Shown one piece after another: positions 41,672-50,336 of a DNA stretch of 51,690 nt. The notes beneath the pieces are model-generated. The model was not told the origin of the DNA. It worked only from the letters and a program-made list of their open reading frames with translations, and ran no database searches. Numbering within the stretch: the stretch's first letter is position 1; every line of letters begins with the position of its first letter. The translations under genes and the position numbers were made by a program. The stretch covers positions 1 to 51,690 of the forward strand of contig NZ_JXXU01000087.1 of NCBI RefSeq assembly GCF_000967495.1. The letters are read 5' to 3'. Origin of the DNA: Vibrio neptunius. GTDB lineage: Bacteria; Pseudomonadota; Gammaproteobacteria; Enterobacterales; Vibrionaceae.

Positions 41672-42400
41672 ATGTTTGCATCAAAAGAAGGTAAAAACGT
41701 CCCACAAGTAACATTTCCAACTCGTCAAGGTGATGCCTGGGTCAATATAACTAGCGATGAGCTTTTTAAAGGTAAGACAGTAATCCTGTTCAGTTTGCCA
41801 GGTGCGTTCACACCAACATGTTCATCAAGTCACCTGCCTCGCTACAATGAGTTGTTCCCAGTCTTTCAAGACCACGGCGTTGACGAAATTATCTGTGTCT
41901 CTGTCAACGATACCTTTGTGATGAACGCTTGGAAAAATGACCAGGAAGCAGACAACATCACTTTCCTACCCGATGGTAACGGTGAATTCACTGATGGTAT
42001 GGGGCTACTGGTTGACAAGAACGACCTTGGTTTTGGCAAACGCTCATGGCGCTACAGCATGCTGGTGAAAGACGGCGTAGTAGAGAAAATGTTCATTGAG
42101 CCAAACGAGCCAGGCGACCCGTTCAAAGTGTCTGATGCTGATACTATGTTGAATTACATCGCACCTAACTACAAAACGCAGGAATCGATCACTGTATTCA
42201 CCAAGCCAGGCTGTCCTTTCTGTGCTAAAGCGAAACAAAATCTTATCGACCACGGTCTTCAGTATGAGGAAGTGATTCTGGGTAAAGACGCAACAACAGT
42301 AAGCTTACGTGCTATTTCAGGCCGTACAACAGTACCTCAGGTCTTCATTGGTGGTAAGCACATTGGTGGCAGCGAAGAGCTTGAATCTTACCTAGGCTAA
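41672..42400 (+). CDS. Hybrid peroxiredoxin-glutaredoxin (hyPrx5)
   Basis: 242-residue fusion of a Prx5-type peroxiredoxin (about 1-165) with a glutaredoxin domain (about 170-242). The peroxidatic cysteine is Cys50 in PGAFTPTCSSSHLPRY. The glutaredoxin active site is CPFC (Cys181-Cys184), followed by the TVPQVFIGGKHIGGSEEL glutathione-binding segment. In Haemophilus and Vibrio relatives it reduces peroxides with glutathione as donor. The RBS is AAAGG. It is divergent from oxyR behind a near-perfect OxyR site, so it should be peroxide-inducible. Confidence 0.94.
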   Translation: MFASKEGKNVPQVTFPTRQGDAWVNITSDELFKGKTVILFSLPGAFTPTCSSSHLPRYNELFPVFQDHGVDEIICVSVNDTFVMNAWKNDQEADNITFLPDGNGEFTDGMGLLVDKNDLGFGKRSWRYSMLVKDGVVEKMFIEPNEPGDPFKVSDADTMLNYIAPNYKTQESITVFTKPGCPFCAKAKQNLIDHGLQYEEVILGKDATTVSLRAISGRTTVPQVFIGGKHIGGSEELESYLG

Positions 42401-42551
42401 TTCTATCGCTACCTCGGTTCTCCGGCTTTGCATAAGGTCGGGGAATTAATTACAGAACCCAGCCGCTATCTGAGTTTTACTCTGGTAGCGGAATCAAATT
42501 CATCTCCCCAGGTTGGCTAGGAAGCCTGGTCAGACAAAGCGAGAATCCAAA

Positions 42552-44009
42552 ATGAAACAGCTCAATGTCGATGTCGCCATTATTGGTGGTGGTACAGCCG
42601 GTCTAGGCGCCTATCGCGCAGCCAAAGCACATACCGCTAGTGTCGTTATGATTGAAGGCGGACCATACGGAACAACCTGTGCTCGAGTGGGGTGTATGCC
42701 TTCCAAACTGCTGATCGCGGCAGCAGAAAGCGTGCACCAGATAGAAAAGGCACCGGGCTTTGGTATCCATCCGCAAGGTGAGATTGTCATCAATGGTCGT
42801 GAAGTCATGGATCGCGTCAAGAGAGAACGTGATCGCTTCGTTGGCTTTGTACTTGAAGGGGTGGATGAGATCCCAGCTGAAAACAAAATCGCAGGCTACG
42901 CCAAATTTGTCGACAACAACACATTGATGGTGGATGACCACACCCAAATCACGGCTAAACGTATCGTGATTGCGACAGGCTCTCGCCCTGCTTATCCGGG
43001 TGTCTGGAATGAGCTAGGGGATCGTTTGGTCATTAATGATGATGTGTTTGATTGGGATGACCTGCCTGAATCGATAGCCGTCTTTGGACCGGGAGTGATC
43101 GGCCTTGAACTGGGGCAGGCACTGCATAGGCTTGGCGTGAAAGTCAAACTGTTCGGCCTCGGTGGTCAGGTAGGGCCGCTAACAGATCCTGAAGTGATGG
43201 CCTATGCCGACAAAGCGTTCAAAGAAGAGTTCTATCTTGATGCTGACGTGAAAGTCGAAAGCATGCAACGCATAGAAGGTGAAGATAAAGTCGAGATCCA
43301 ATTCATCAATCACGATGGCGAATTGGAAACCTTCATTGTTGACTATGTACTTGCTGCAACGGGTCGCCGTCCGAACGTCGATCAGTTGGCAATCGAAAAT
43401 ACCAAAGTTGCCCTTGATGAACGCGGGGTACCAACAGCCGACCATTACACAATGCAAACATCGGTAGACAATATTTTTATTGCCGGCGATGCCAGTAACC
43501 AGATTCCGTTGCTCCACGAAGCAGCAGATCAAGGCCGAATTGCTGGTGACAATGCAGGTCGATATCCAGATATCCGAGCAGGATTACGTCGTTCGTCAAT
43601 CTCGGCGGTATTCTCCGACCCACAGATTGCAATGGTAGGTGAATCCTTTAAGCAGCTTGAAACTCGTCTAGGCAACTGTGGTTGCTTTGCGACAGGAGAG
43701 GTGTCTTTTGAAGGTCAGGGCCGTTCACGCGTTATGCTACGCAACAAAGGCGTCTTGCATGTCTATGGTGAACAAGGTACCGGGCGTTTCCTAGGAGCCG
43801 AAATGATAGGGCCCAATGCTGAACATCTTGCACACTTACTGGCTTGGGCACATCAAAATAAGATGACCGTTTCAGAAATGCTCGATATGCCCTTCTATCA
43901 CCCGGTAATTGAAGAAGGGGTTCGCACTGCTCTGCGCGACCTGAATGCGAAACTGCACTTAGGCCCAGAGATGATTAAACACTGTCTTGATTGTGGACCG
44001 GGTTGTTAG
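42552..44009 (+). CDS. Dihydrolipoamide dehydrogenase-like flavoprotein
   Basis: 485-residue FAD/NAD(P)-dependent disulfide oxidoreductase of class I. N-terminal FAD fingerprint VAIIGGGTAGLGAY (about 7-20), redox-active disulfide in GTTCARVGCMPSK, the NAD-binding FGPGVIGLELGQALHRLG, and the C-terminal interface motif HPVIEEGVRTALRDL with its His. It ends in an unusual HCLDCGPGC tail with three cysteines. No lipoyl-complex genes are adjacent; position next to the OxyR-controlled peroxiredoxin suggests a redox role. I start at MKQLNVDV because the FAD motif begins there. The physiological substrate is unknown. Confidence 0.88.
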   Translation: MKQLNVDVAIIGGGTAGLGAYRAAKAHTASVVMIEGGPYGTTCARVGCMPSKLLIAAAESVHQIEKAPGFGIHPQGEIVINGREVMDRVKRERDRFVGFVLEGVDEIPAENKIAGYAKFVDNNTLMVDDHTQITAKRIVIATGSRPAYPGVWNELGDRLVINDDVFDWDDLPESIAVFGPGVIGLELGQALHRLGVKVKLFGLGGQVGPLTDPEVMAYADKAFKEEFYLDADVKVESMQRIEGEDKVEIQFINHDGELETFIVDYVLAATGRRPNVDQLAIENTKVALDERGVPTADHYTMQTSVDNIFIAGDASNQIPLLHEAADQGRIAGDNAGRYPDIRAGLRRSSISAVFSDPQIAMVGESFKQLETRLGNCGCFATGEVSFEGQGRSRVMLRNKGVLHVYGEQGTGRFLGAEMIGPNAEHLAHLLAWAHQNKMTVSEMLDMPFYHPVIEEGVRTALRDLNAKLHLGPEMIKHCLDCGPGC

Positions 44010-44025
44010 TCCTGAACAGAAAATA

Positions 44026-44053
44026 AAAACGAGCCAATTGGCTCGTTTTTTAT
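44026..44053. terminator. Bidirectional terminator between the flavoprotein and RidA-family genes
   Basis: AAAACGAGCC (44026-44035) and GGCTCGTTTT (44040-44049) with an AATT loop, then a T-run, between convergent genes. Confidence 0.88.
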
Positions 44054-44065
44054 CATATAGACTCG

Positions 44066-44413
44066 TTATTTCTCAGCTGCAATCACAGAGATCTCTACCA
44101 ACAAGGCTTCACGGGCCATATCAGCAGTAACACATGCGCGAGCTGGAGCGTGACCTTCAGGAACCCATGCATCCCATACCGCATTCATTTCCTGGAAGTC
44201 TTTCATGTCCTTCAAATAAATCGTCGCAGACAACATATGCTCCTTGTCACTGCCAGCTTCAAGCAGCAGCTCTTCAACTTTATCCAACATAGTTTGCGTC
44301 TGTTCAGTAATGCCTTTCGTCGCATCCGCACACACTTGCCCACATAGGTAAATCGTGCCGTTATGCTTCACGATACGGCTCATACGTTGTTTAGTTTGTT
44401 GACGTTCGATCAT
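44066..44413 (-). CDS. RidA family protein (YjgF/UK114-like)
   Basis: 115-residue trimeric family member from the chosen MIERQQTKQRMSR start. Key residues include the IYLCGQVCAD segment, AGSDKEHMLSATIYLKDM and the APARACVTADM stretch with the conserved Arg that binds the carboxylate of enamine/imine substrates; the C-terminal Glu (VEISVIA) is also present. Canonical RidA hydrolyses 2-aminoacrylate; this is a divergent subgroup, so activity is uncertain. A longer frame to 44479 would overlap the divergent gene and looks like an artefact. Confidence 0.85.
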   Translation of the reverse strand: MIERQQTKQRMSRIVKHNGTIYLCGQVCADATKGITEQTQTMLDKVEELLLEAGSDKEHMLSATIYLKDMKDFQEMNAVWDAWVPEGHAPARACVTADMAREALLVEISVIAAEK

Positions 44414-44477
44414 TTTTATCACTTTCACGTTAGCTTGAGATATTATCAAGACACATGTTAACCAATAAACGACGCTC

Positions 44478-44732
44478 ATGACATGCGACTACTGTAAAAA
44501 CAGCAACTGGTTCTGGAAAAAAATAGGCCGTTGTCAGCGATGTATGGATCAGCTTACGGTGCTGTCGGTATTGTGCTGGGTCATCTGGTGGTTTGCCTTT
44601 AGGGATACCCCTCAAAGCATAGAGTCCGTTGCTTTGATCATCGCAGGGTTTGCATTCAACGGCTTGCTATTCCTTCACCTCTGGATGCGCTTTGTCATTT
44701 TGCCTTGGCGACGCCGAAACAAAAAGGGTTAG
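44478..44732 (+). CDS. DUF3624-like small membrane protein
   Basis: 84-residue protein. It opens with two cysteine pairs, Cys3/Cys6 (CDYC) and Cys19/Cys22 (CQRC), which could bind zinc as a small ribbon. Two hydrophobic helices follow (about 26-42 and 50-73) and a basic end (RRRNKKG). This pattern resembles the DUF3624 family found in Vibrio and relatives; the match is from memory. No function is known. It is divergent from the RidA-family gene, which leaves a 64-base gap with the chosen starts. The RBS is not obvious. Confidence 0.65.
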   Translation: MTCDYCKNSNWFWKKIGRCQRCMDQLTVLSVLCWVIWWFAFRDTPQSIESVALIIAGFAFNGLLFLHLWMRFVILPWRRRNKKG

Positions 44733-44772
44733 AGGTAGTGGGTTTTGGGAAAACATTGTCGCTACCAGAAAA

Positions 44773-44808
44773 GAAAAAAGCCCCAAAATCAACGTCGATT
44801 CTGGGGCT
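44773..44808 (-). terminator. argH terminator, distal hairpin
   Basis: On the minus strand AGCCCC-A-GAATC pairs with GATT-TTGGGGCT, followed by TTTTTT. It lies after argH and is also a possible terminator for the convergent small gene. Confidence 0.75.
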
Positions 44809-44826
44809 CTCTTAGATTCTTCTAAG

Positions 44827-44861
44827 AAAAAGCAGTGGTACTTTAATAGACCCTGCTTTTT
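44827..44861. terminator. argH terminator, proximal hairpin
   Basis: AAAAAGCAG (44827-44835) and CTGCTTTTT (44853-44861) with a 17-base loop; T-runs on both strands. With the adjacent hairpin it forms a double terminator between convergent genes. Confidence 0.65.
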
Positions 44862-44927
44862 GAATAAGGTTCCCACAAACATTCGATCTTTTTTGATCTT
44901 TCTTCGAAAACCTTAACCATCAATACG

Positions 44928-46802
44928 TTAAGCAACATTTGCTCGTGCGATGGATTTCTCAACCAGATTCACTTCTAACGCCACTTCATCACAAGCGTGC
45001 TGACGAGGGCACTGATCGCAATCTTTAAGCACTTTCTCCGGTAATAGCGACTTCGATGTCGGTAGAAAACTTTGCTTCATAAAGAACTCGGGAGTACGAG
45101 TCAGAACGAACACTTTCTTGATCGCCATCTGGCGCGCTTTTTCCACCAAGTATTGTACAATCGCGCTACCCTGACCTTGCCCTTGCCAACCAGCTTCGAC
45201 ACCTAGTGAACGAATCTCGGCCAGTCCAGAGTCATACACATAGAGTGATGCACATCCGGTTACCTCGCCATGGTGCTCTGCAACCGCGAAAGAGCCAATA
45301 TCTCTCACCAACTCACTTCGTGAACGAGGTAAATTCTCCCCCATATTTGCCCAGTAGGTCACCATACCTTCTAGCGCTTCAATATCCGTTAAACGCGCAG
45401 GACGAACATTTACCGCAGAGGTATCCCGTTTGATAAGGCGCCCTTGCGCTTGCTCGACTGCATGAGCGACTTGCTTTGGAGAGACCCCACCCAGAGCACT
45501 GCGCTTCTCAAGGCACGACTCTATCGTCAGTATGCTGTAAACATCTTCTTCTATGACTGAGGAGAACTCTTTCAATTCCGCAATCGACAGTTCCTCTAAC
45601 GCACAACCTTTCGCAATGGCCCCCACTACCGCCACACCCACAATGTGGTGTGCCTCACGGAATGGGATGCCTTTAGCCACCAGATAATCTGCCAACTCAG
45701 TGGCATTCGCATAGCCTTGCTTCGCAGCTTCCAACGTACGCTCGCCGTTTACTTTGATGCCATCGAAACAAAGCGCCGCCATTTCCATACAGTCGTTCCA
45801 GGTGTCTAGCGCATCGAACAGCCCTTCTTTGTCTTCCTGCATATCTTTGTTGTAAGCAAGCGGCAATGCTTTCACCGTCATCATCATGCCAGCCAGTGAG
45901 CCGTAGACCCGTCCTGTCTTACCACGGATCAGCTCCAGCGCATCTGGGTTTTTCTTTTGTGGCATCAACGACGATCCAGAGGTCACAGTATCCGCAAGTT
46001 CGATAAAGTTAGACTCGCCCGAGTTGTAGAAAATCATATCTTCTGCCAAACGCGACAAATGAAGCATAGAGATAGAGGCTACCGACATCAGCTCCATGAC
46101 ATGATCACGATCGGACACCGAATCCAGTGAGTTACGTGTCGCACGGCGAAAGCCAAGGTTATGTGCCAGCTGCTCCCGGTCGATAGGGTAAGCCGTTCCC
46201 GCCAAAGCACCGGAGCCAAGCGGGCAGGTATCTAAACGTTCGATGGCATCATGAAGGCGTGAGTAGTCCCGCTCAAACATTTCCACATAAGCCAAACACC
46301 AATGAGCAAACGTCACCGGCTGGGCACGCTGTAAGTGTGTGTAGCCCGGCAGAACCGTTGCCTGATGCTCTTTCGCGACCGATACCATTTGAGATTGCAG
46401 ACGATCCAATGCCATCAGTAGCTGTTGACCTTGCTGACGACACCAGAGTTTAAGGTCAGTCGCGACCTGATCGTTTCTAGAACGGCCTGTGTGCAGTTTT
46501 TTGCCTAAGTCACCCACTTTGCCAATCAGTTGTTGCTCAACCCATGAATGGATATCTTCCGCGTCAGAACGAAGGATCTGATGAGGATCCTCCATCACTT
46601 CTAGCTTAAGTTCATTCAACGCCAGTTCCAGCTTCTGTTGCTCTTCTTCATTAAGCACATCCACCGATAACAACGCTTTCGACCAAGCGATTGAGCCCAC
46701 AATATCTTGTTCTGCCAATCGGTAATCAAAGCGCAATGAATCGTTAAATTCTTTGAATCTCGTGTCTGCTGCTTGGGTAAATCTTCCGCCCCATAATGCC
46801 AT
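44928..46802 (-). CDS. argH: Argininosuccinate lyase fused to an N-acetylglutamate synthase domain, ArgH(A)
   Basis: 624-residue fusion. Residues 1-~460 are argininosuccinate lyase, cleaving argininosuccinate to arginine and fumarate; the signature GSSLMPQKKNPD and LHTGRSRNDQ are intact. Residues ~470-624 are a GNAT acetyltransferase with VRPARLTDIEALEGM and the acetyl-CoA loop GWQGQGQGSAIV, of the ArgA acetylating domain type, without an amino acid kinase domain. Such ArgH(A) fusions are known in Vibrio and Moritella; one gene thus supplies the first and last steps. The tail contains a cysteine cluster (CDQCPRQHACDE). ARG-box-like sites precede the gene. Confidence 0.95.
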   Translation of the reverse strand: MALWGGRFTQAADTRFKEFNDSLRFDYRLAEQDIVGSIAWSKALLSVDVLNEEEQQKLELALNELKLEVMEDPHQILRSDAEDIHSWVEQQLIGKVGDLGKKLHTGRSRNDQVATDLKLWCRQQGQQLLMALDRLQSQMVSVAKEHQATVLPGYTHLQRAQPVTFAHWCLAYVEMFERDYSRLHDAIERLDTCPLGSGALAGTAYPIDREQLAHNLGFRRATRNSLDSVSDRDHVMELMSVASISMLHLSRLAEDMIFYNSGESNFIELADTVTSGSSLMPQKKNPDALELIRGKTGRVYGSLAGMMMTVKALPLAYNKDMQEDKEGLFDALDTWNDCMEMAALCFDGIKVNGERTLEAAKQGYANATELADYLVAKGIPFREAHHIVGVAVVGAIAKGCALEELSIAELKEFSSVIEEDVYSILTIESCLEKRSALGGVSPKQVAHAVEQAQGRLIKRDTSAVNVRPARLTDIEALEGMVTYWANMGENLPRSRSELVRDIGSFAVAEHHGEVTGCASLYVYDSGLAEIRSLGVEAGWQGQGQGSAIVQYLVEKARQMAIKKVFVLTRTPEFFMKQSFLPTSKSLLPEKVLKDCDQCPRQHACDEVALEVNLVEKSIARANVA

Positions 46803-46923
46803 TGCGTATCTCCTGATTACCGGTGCTCACTGTCAGTGCGAACAGTTTTTTGATCTATTGCTATTTCTGGGTGAAACCCAGTATTTTTTTGATGGTTCAA
46901 ACTTACGGCAATTCAAACCAAAA

Positions 46924-46962
46924 ATAAAGTATTAATTCATTATTGCTACATATTTATTCATA
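46924..46962. promoter_or_regulatory. Tandem ARG boxes upstream of argH
   Basis: Two ARG-box-like sites with exact ATTCA halves at 46935-46939 and 46956-46960, 21 bases apart, the standard period for tandem ArgR sites. Counting both halves, each core matches 8 of 10 defined bases. They lie about 125-160 bases before the argH start, downstream of the argG terminator, so argH probably has its own ArgR-controlled promoter. Confidence 0.7.
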
Positions 46963-47000
46963 AATATTTTAAGTGCCGTTGTTTTAGTTGCCAAAAAACA

Positions 47001-47031
47001 ACGAGCCCATTTGCTAAGCAAATGGGCTCGT
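47001..47031 (-). terminator. Terminator between argG and argH
   Basis: ACGAGCCCATTTGC and GCAAATGGGCTCGT form a perfect 14-bp stem with a 3-base loop. On the minus strand TGTTTTTTGG follows. It lies 20 bases after the argG stop. Confidence 0.85.
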
Positions 47032-47050
47032 CAGCTAAATTAGTTGAGGG

Positions 47051-48265
47051 TTACTTTTTCTGACTGTTCAGCGCACGAATGCGACTAGACAGTGAGTAAA
47101 GGCGAATGAAGCCTTCCGCATGACTTTGATCATAAACTTCATCTTCACCAAAAGTAGCAAACTCTTCACAATAAAGGCTGTTCACTGAACGCTTCTGGGT
47201 CACCGTAGCTTGACCTTTATACAACTTAATCACGACTTCACCGTTTACGTCTTGAGCTAGTTCTTCTGACGCAGCGAGAATGGATTTACACAGTGGTGTG
47301 AACCAACGGCCGTCGTATACAAGATGAGAAGCCTTAACGCCTAGCTCTTCACGGAATTCAAATGCGGTTTTATCCAGTACCAACTGCTCAACGGCACGCA
47401 ACGCTTCCATCATAATCGTGCCCCCCGGAGTTTCATAACAACCACGAGATTTCATCCCAACCAGACGGTTTTCTACAATATCGATACGACCAACACCATG
47501 CTTAGCACCTTTTTCGTTCAGGTAAACAAGTGCGTTATAAGGCGTCATGTTTTCACCATCTACACCAACCACTTCGCCTTTTTCGACTTTCAGCGTCACG
47601 TATTCAGCTTCATTCGGAGCTTGCTCAGGATCGACTGTCCACACCCAGCAATCTTCATTAGGCGCATTCCACGTATTTTCCAGAACACCGCCCTCTGTAG
47701 AGATGTGCCATGCATTGGCATCACGTGAATAAATCTTCGTTAGTGAAGCCGTACAAGGAATTTTGCGCTCAGCAAGGTAGTCTAGACACTCTTCACGGCT
47801 AACCAGATCCCATTCACGCCATGGAGCAATCACATGAAGATCAGGAGCCAAAGCGGCAAAAGCGCCTTCAAAGCGTACTTGGTCGTTACCTTTACCTGTA
47901 CAGCCATGACAAAGGGCATCGGCGCCAACTTTACGCGCAACTTCAACCTGAGCTTTCGCAATGATTGGGCGAGCCATCGATGTACCCAACAAATATTTAC
48001 CTTCGTAGTAAGCACCTGTTTTCAGCGTCGGGTAGATGTAGTCTGCGACCATTTCTTCTTTCAGGTCCGCGATATAACACTCAGATGCACCTGAAGCTTT
48101 CGCTTTTGCTTCGATGCCTTCTAATTCTTCAGCGCCTTGACCAACATCGGCAACAAACGCGACCACTTCACAATCATAGTTTTCTTTCAACCAAGGGATA
48201 ATCACTGAAGTATCCAGACCGCCAGAATATGCGACTACGACTTTATTGACTTTTAACTTGCTCAT
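47051..48265 (-). CDS. argG: Argininosuccinate synthase
   Basis: Joins citrulline and aspartate with ATP to argininosuccinate. 404 residues, the short bacterial class. The PP-loop VVAYSGGLDTSVI (8-20), GCTGKGNDQVRFE, CTASLTKIYSRD and the C-terminal MKSRGCYETPGGTI are diagnostic. GGAGAAAAG precedes the ATG. It is 95 bases downstream of argB, and a strong terminator separates it from argH. Confidence 0.98.
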   Translation of the reverse strand: MSKLKVNKVVVAYSGGLDTSVIIPWLKENYDCEVVAFVADVGQGAEELEGIEAKAKASGASECYIADLKEEMVADYIYPTLKTGAYYEGKYLLGTSMARPIIAKAQVEVARKVGADALCHGCTGKGNDQVRFEGAFAALAPDLHVIAPWREWDLVSREECLDYLAERKIPCTASLTKIYSRDANAWHISTEGGVLENTWNAPNEDCWVWTVDPEQAPNEAEYVTLKVEKGEVVGVDGENMTPYNALVYLNEKGAKHGVGRIDIVENRLVGMKSRGCYETPGGTIMMEALRAVEQLVLDKTAFEFREELGVKASHLVYDGRWFTPLCKSILAASEELAQDVNGEVVIKLYKGQATVTQKRSVNSLYCEEFATFGEDEVYDQSHAEGFIRLYSLSSRIRALNSQKK

Positions 48266-48360
48266 TTTCTTTTCTCCAAAATCCCGGCTCTGCGCGTGGC
48301 GGTCAGTGCAACGGGTGACTTTTCGTTCTTTTTGTTGTGCTCATGTCTTTACACAAGCGA

Positions 48361-49155
48361 CTAATTCTTAGGCAAAAATTGTGTTCCGATGCTGTGCCCG
48401 GCAAACAACTGCGCGAGCTTTTCAGGATAACGCCAGGTAGCTACTTCTATTGGTCGGCCTAAATCATTAGCCGCTTCCAGTGCCGCATTGACTTTGACGA
48501 TCATACCGTCAGTGATTACCTGCCCATTAATCAGACTTTGCGCCTCTTGCTCATCTAAGCTTTTGATCAGATGCCCTTTGCCATCCAAAACGCCACTGAC
48601 GTCTGACAACAAAACAAGCTCAGCATCCAAGGCGCCAGCAACGGCAACTGCAGCTTGGTCAGCGTTGACGTTCATCATCTGGCCTTCTGCAGTCAGGCCA
48701 ATTGAGCTAATGATTGGCAATGTGTCAGCCGCTAAAATCGCCTGTAATACCGTAGAGTTACCCGGCGTCGCTTTACCAACAGCACCAAGTTCTGGATCCA
48801 ACTCTTCAACCTGACACAGCCCACCATCAGCAAGGGACAAGCCAACAGCATTCAAACCGTCTTTGATCGCCTGCCCCTGAAGCATCTTGTTCGCCGTACC
48901 GGCTAAAGCACCTGCTATCAAGGGAATTTGCTCATAGGGAGTGACACGAAGCCCCTCTTTCTTCAGCGTTTCAATCTGAAGCTGGGCCATAAGATCGTCC
49001 ACAAGATAACCTCCTCCATGGACGATCACGATTCGTCGCTGAGCCTGCTTCTGATAGTCAGCAATTGCACTAAAAACCTGACTTAACGTCTCAGTACACG
49101 AAAGGGCAGCACCGCCCAATTTGATCACTAATGGAGTTGGTTTGTTATCTGTCAT
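48361..49155 (-). CDS. argB: Acetylglutamate kinase
   Basis: Phosphorylates N-acetylglutamate, the second step of arginine synthesis. 264 residues. Signatures are LVIKLGGAALS, VIVHGGGYLVDDLM, NVNADQAAVAVAGALDAELVLLSDVSGVLDG and GMIVKVNAALEA. I start at MTDNKPTPLV, which has AAAGGGAA upstream; a longer frame to 49227 overlaps argC and lacks a RBS. It is the short, linear-pathway-like form without an N-terminal arginine-sensing helix, so strong feedback by arginine is not expected from this enzyme. Confidence 0.96.
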   Translation of the reverse strand: MTDNKPTPLVIKLGGAALSCTETLSQVFSAIADYQKQAQRRIVIVHGGGYLVDDLMAQLQIETLKKEGLRVTPYEQIPLIAGALAGTANKMLQGQAIKDGLNAVGLSLADGGLCQVEELDPELGAVGKATPGNSTVLQAILAADTLPIISSIGLTAEGQMMNVNADQAAVAVAGALDAELVLLSDVSGVLDGKGHLIKSLDEQEAQSLINGQVITDGMIVKVNAALEAANDLGRPIEVATWRYPEKLAQLFAGHSIGTQFLPKN

Positions 49156-49178
49156 TACTTTTCCCTTTACCGACTTGC

Positions 49179-50183
49179 TTATACAAGGGCAGTTAACTCT
49201 GGAAATCCGTAGTGGATATTTAAACATTGCATCGCTTGACTCGATGCACCTTTAAGCAAGTTATCAATCGCAGAAACGACAATGATATGCTCGCCTTGTA
49301 CCTTCCAACCAATATCGCAGAAAGGCGTATTTTCAACATGTTGAATACTGGGTAACTTCGCTTGGTGCAGGCGCACCGCAGGTTTATTCTCATATGCCGT
49401 ATTAAATGCTTGTGAGACCTGCTGCTCACTCACTCCGCTAGCTAACTTCATGGTGATGGTCGCAAGGATTCCACGTTTAAAGTTACCTAAGTGAGGGGTG
49501 AAAATTACCTCAGTCCCTAGATGAGTCGCGATCTCAGGTTGGTGCCTGTGACCGAACACACCATAAGGCTGCAAACTCACTTCACAGAAACTGTTGGTCA
49601 TCGATGCTTTCCGACCAGCTCCAGAGACACCACTGGTTGCATTGATTACTGGCCACTGAACAGCATCCAGCAAACCCGCCTCGACCAAAGGTTTAATCGC
49701 AAGCTGTGAGGCTGTTGGGTAACAGCCTGGCACAGCAATGAGCTGGCTGTGTTTAATAGCGTTGTGGTTCCACTCAGCAAGACCGTAAGCTGCGCTATCT
49801 AGCCAATCTTCATGTTGATGCTCAAAGCCATAAAATTCGTTATAGAAGCCGTGTTTCTTAACTCGGAAAGCGCCCGACAAGTCGAATACCTGACAACCTT
49901 GTTTCAAAAACGTAGGCGCAATATCGTGGCTAACCTCATGGGCAGTGGCCAGAAAAACGATATCGCTTTCCGCCGCTACAGCATTGATATCTTTTAAAGG
50001 CTCTACAGGCTGACTGATAATACCCGCCAGTTTTCCATGTAGCTCAGAGATACATTTACCGGCATCAACACTATTGGCGGATACATATAAACCTGATAGC
50101 GTAAGTTGTGGGTGTTTATGCACCATCAGTGCTAACTCAGCTCCGGTATAACCGCTGGCGCCAATAATTGTAGTTTTGAGCAT
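49179..50183 (-). CDS. argC: N-acetyl-gamma-glutamyl-phosphate reductase
   Basis: NADPH-dependent reduction of acetylglutamyl phosphate to the semialdehyde. 334 residues from MLKTTIIGASG, like E. coli ArgC; an in-frame ATG three codons upstream is possible. The NADP fingerprint is TTIIGASGYTGAELALMVHKHP; the catalytic cysteine is in AVPGCYPTASQLAIKPL. First gene of the argC-argB-argG group, with argB 23 bases downstream, and divergent from argE. Confidence 0.96.
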   Translation of the reverse strand: MLKTTIIGASGYTGAELALMVHKHPQLTLSGLYVSANSVDAGKCISELHGKLAGIISQPVEPLKDINAVAAESDIVFLATAHEVSHDIAPTFLKQGCQVFDLSGAFRVKKHGFYNEFYGFEHQHEDWLDSAAYGLAEWNHNAIKHSQLIAVPGCYPTASQLAIKPLVEAGLLDAVQWPVINATSGVSGAGRKASMTNSFCEVSLQPYGVFGHRHQPEIATHLGTEVIFTPHLGNFKRGILATITMKLASGVSEQQVSQAFNTAYENKPAVRLHQAKLPSIQHVENTPFCDIGWKVQGEHIIVVSAIDNLLKGASSQAMQCLNIHYGFPELTALV

Positions 50184-50255
50184 CTCAGACATCCATTAAG
50201 ACCTTAAATTCGTCACACAACCAGTGACTATAAATTTAATAAACTTAGCTTTTAA

Positions 50256-50290
50256 TGGTTTTTTATTCATTAAAACTGATTTATTATGTT
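50256..50290. promoter_or_regulatory. Candidate ARG boxes in the argC-argE divergent region
   Basis: TGGTT-TTTT-ATTCA (50256-50269, 8 of 10 defined bases) and TGATT-TATT-ATGTT (50277-50290, 6 of 10) are 21 bases apart. They lie between the argC start and the argE start, the classic site for a bidirectional arg operator. Confidence 0.5.
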
Positions 50291-50336
50291 TTTACCTTCA
50301 TTATTGATTTGTGTCAACAGGCAAAGCGAACTTAAT

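Noticed and set aside
42401..42551. Regulatory RNA between the hybrid peroxiredoxin and the flavoprotein
   Set aside because: Several short complementary stretches occur (for example CCGCTATC with GGTAGCGG), but they do not form one convincing structure and no T-run follows.
44414..44479. N-terminal extension of the RidA-family protein
   Set aside because: The extension would overlap the divergent gene start and adds 22 residues unlike the family, while a suitable ATG begins at 44413.
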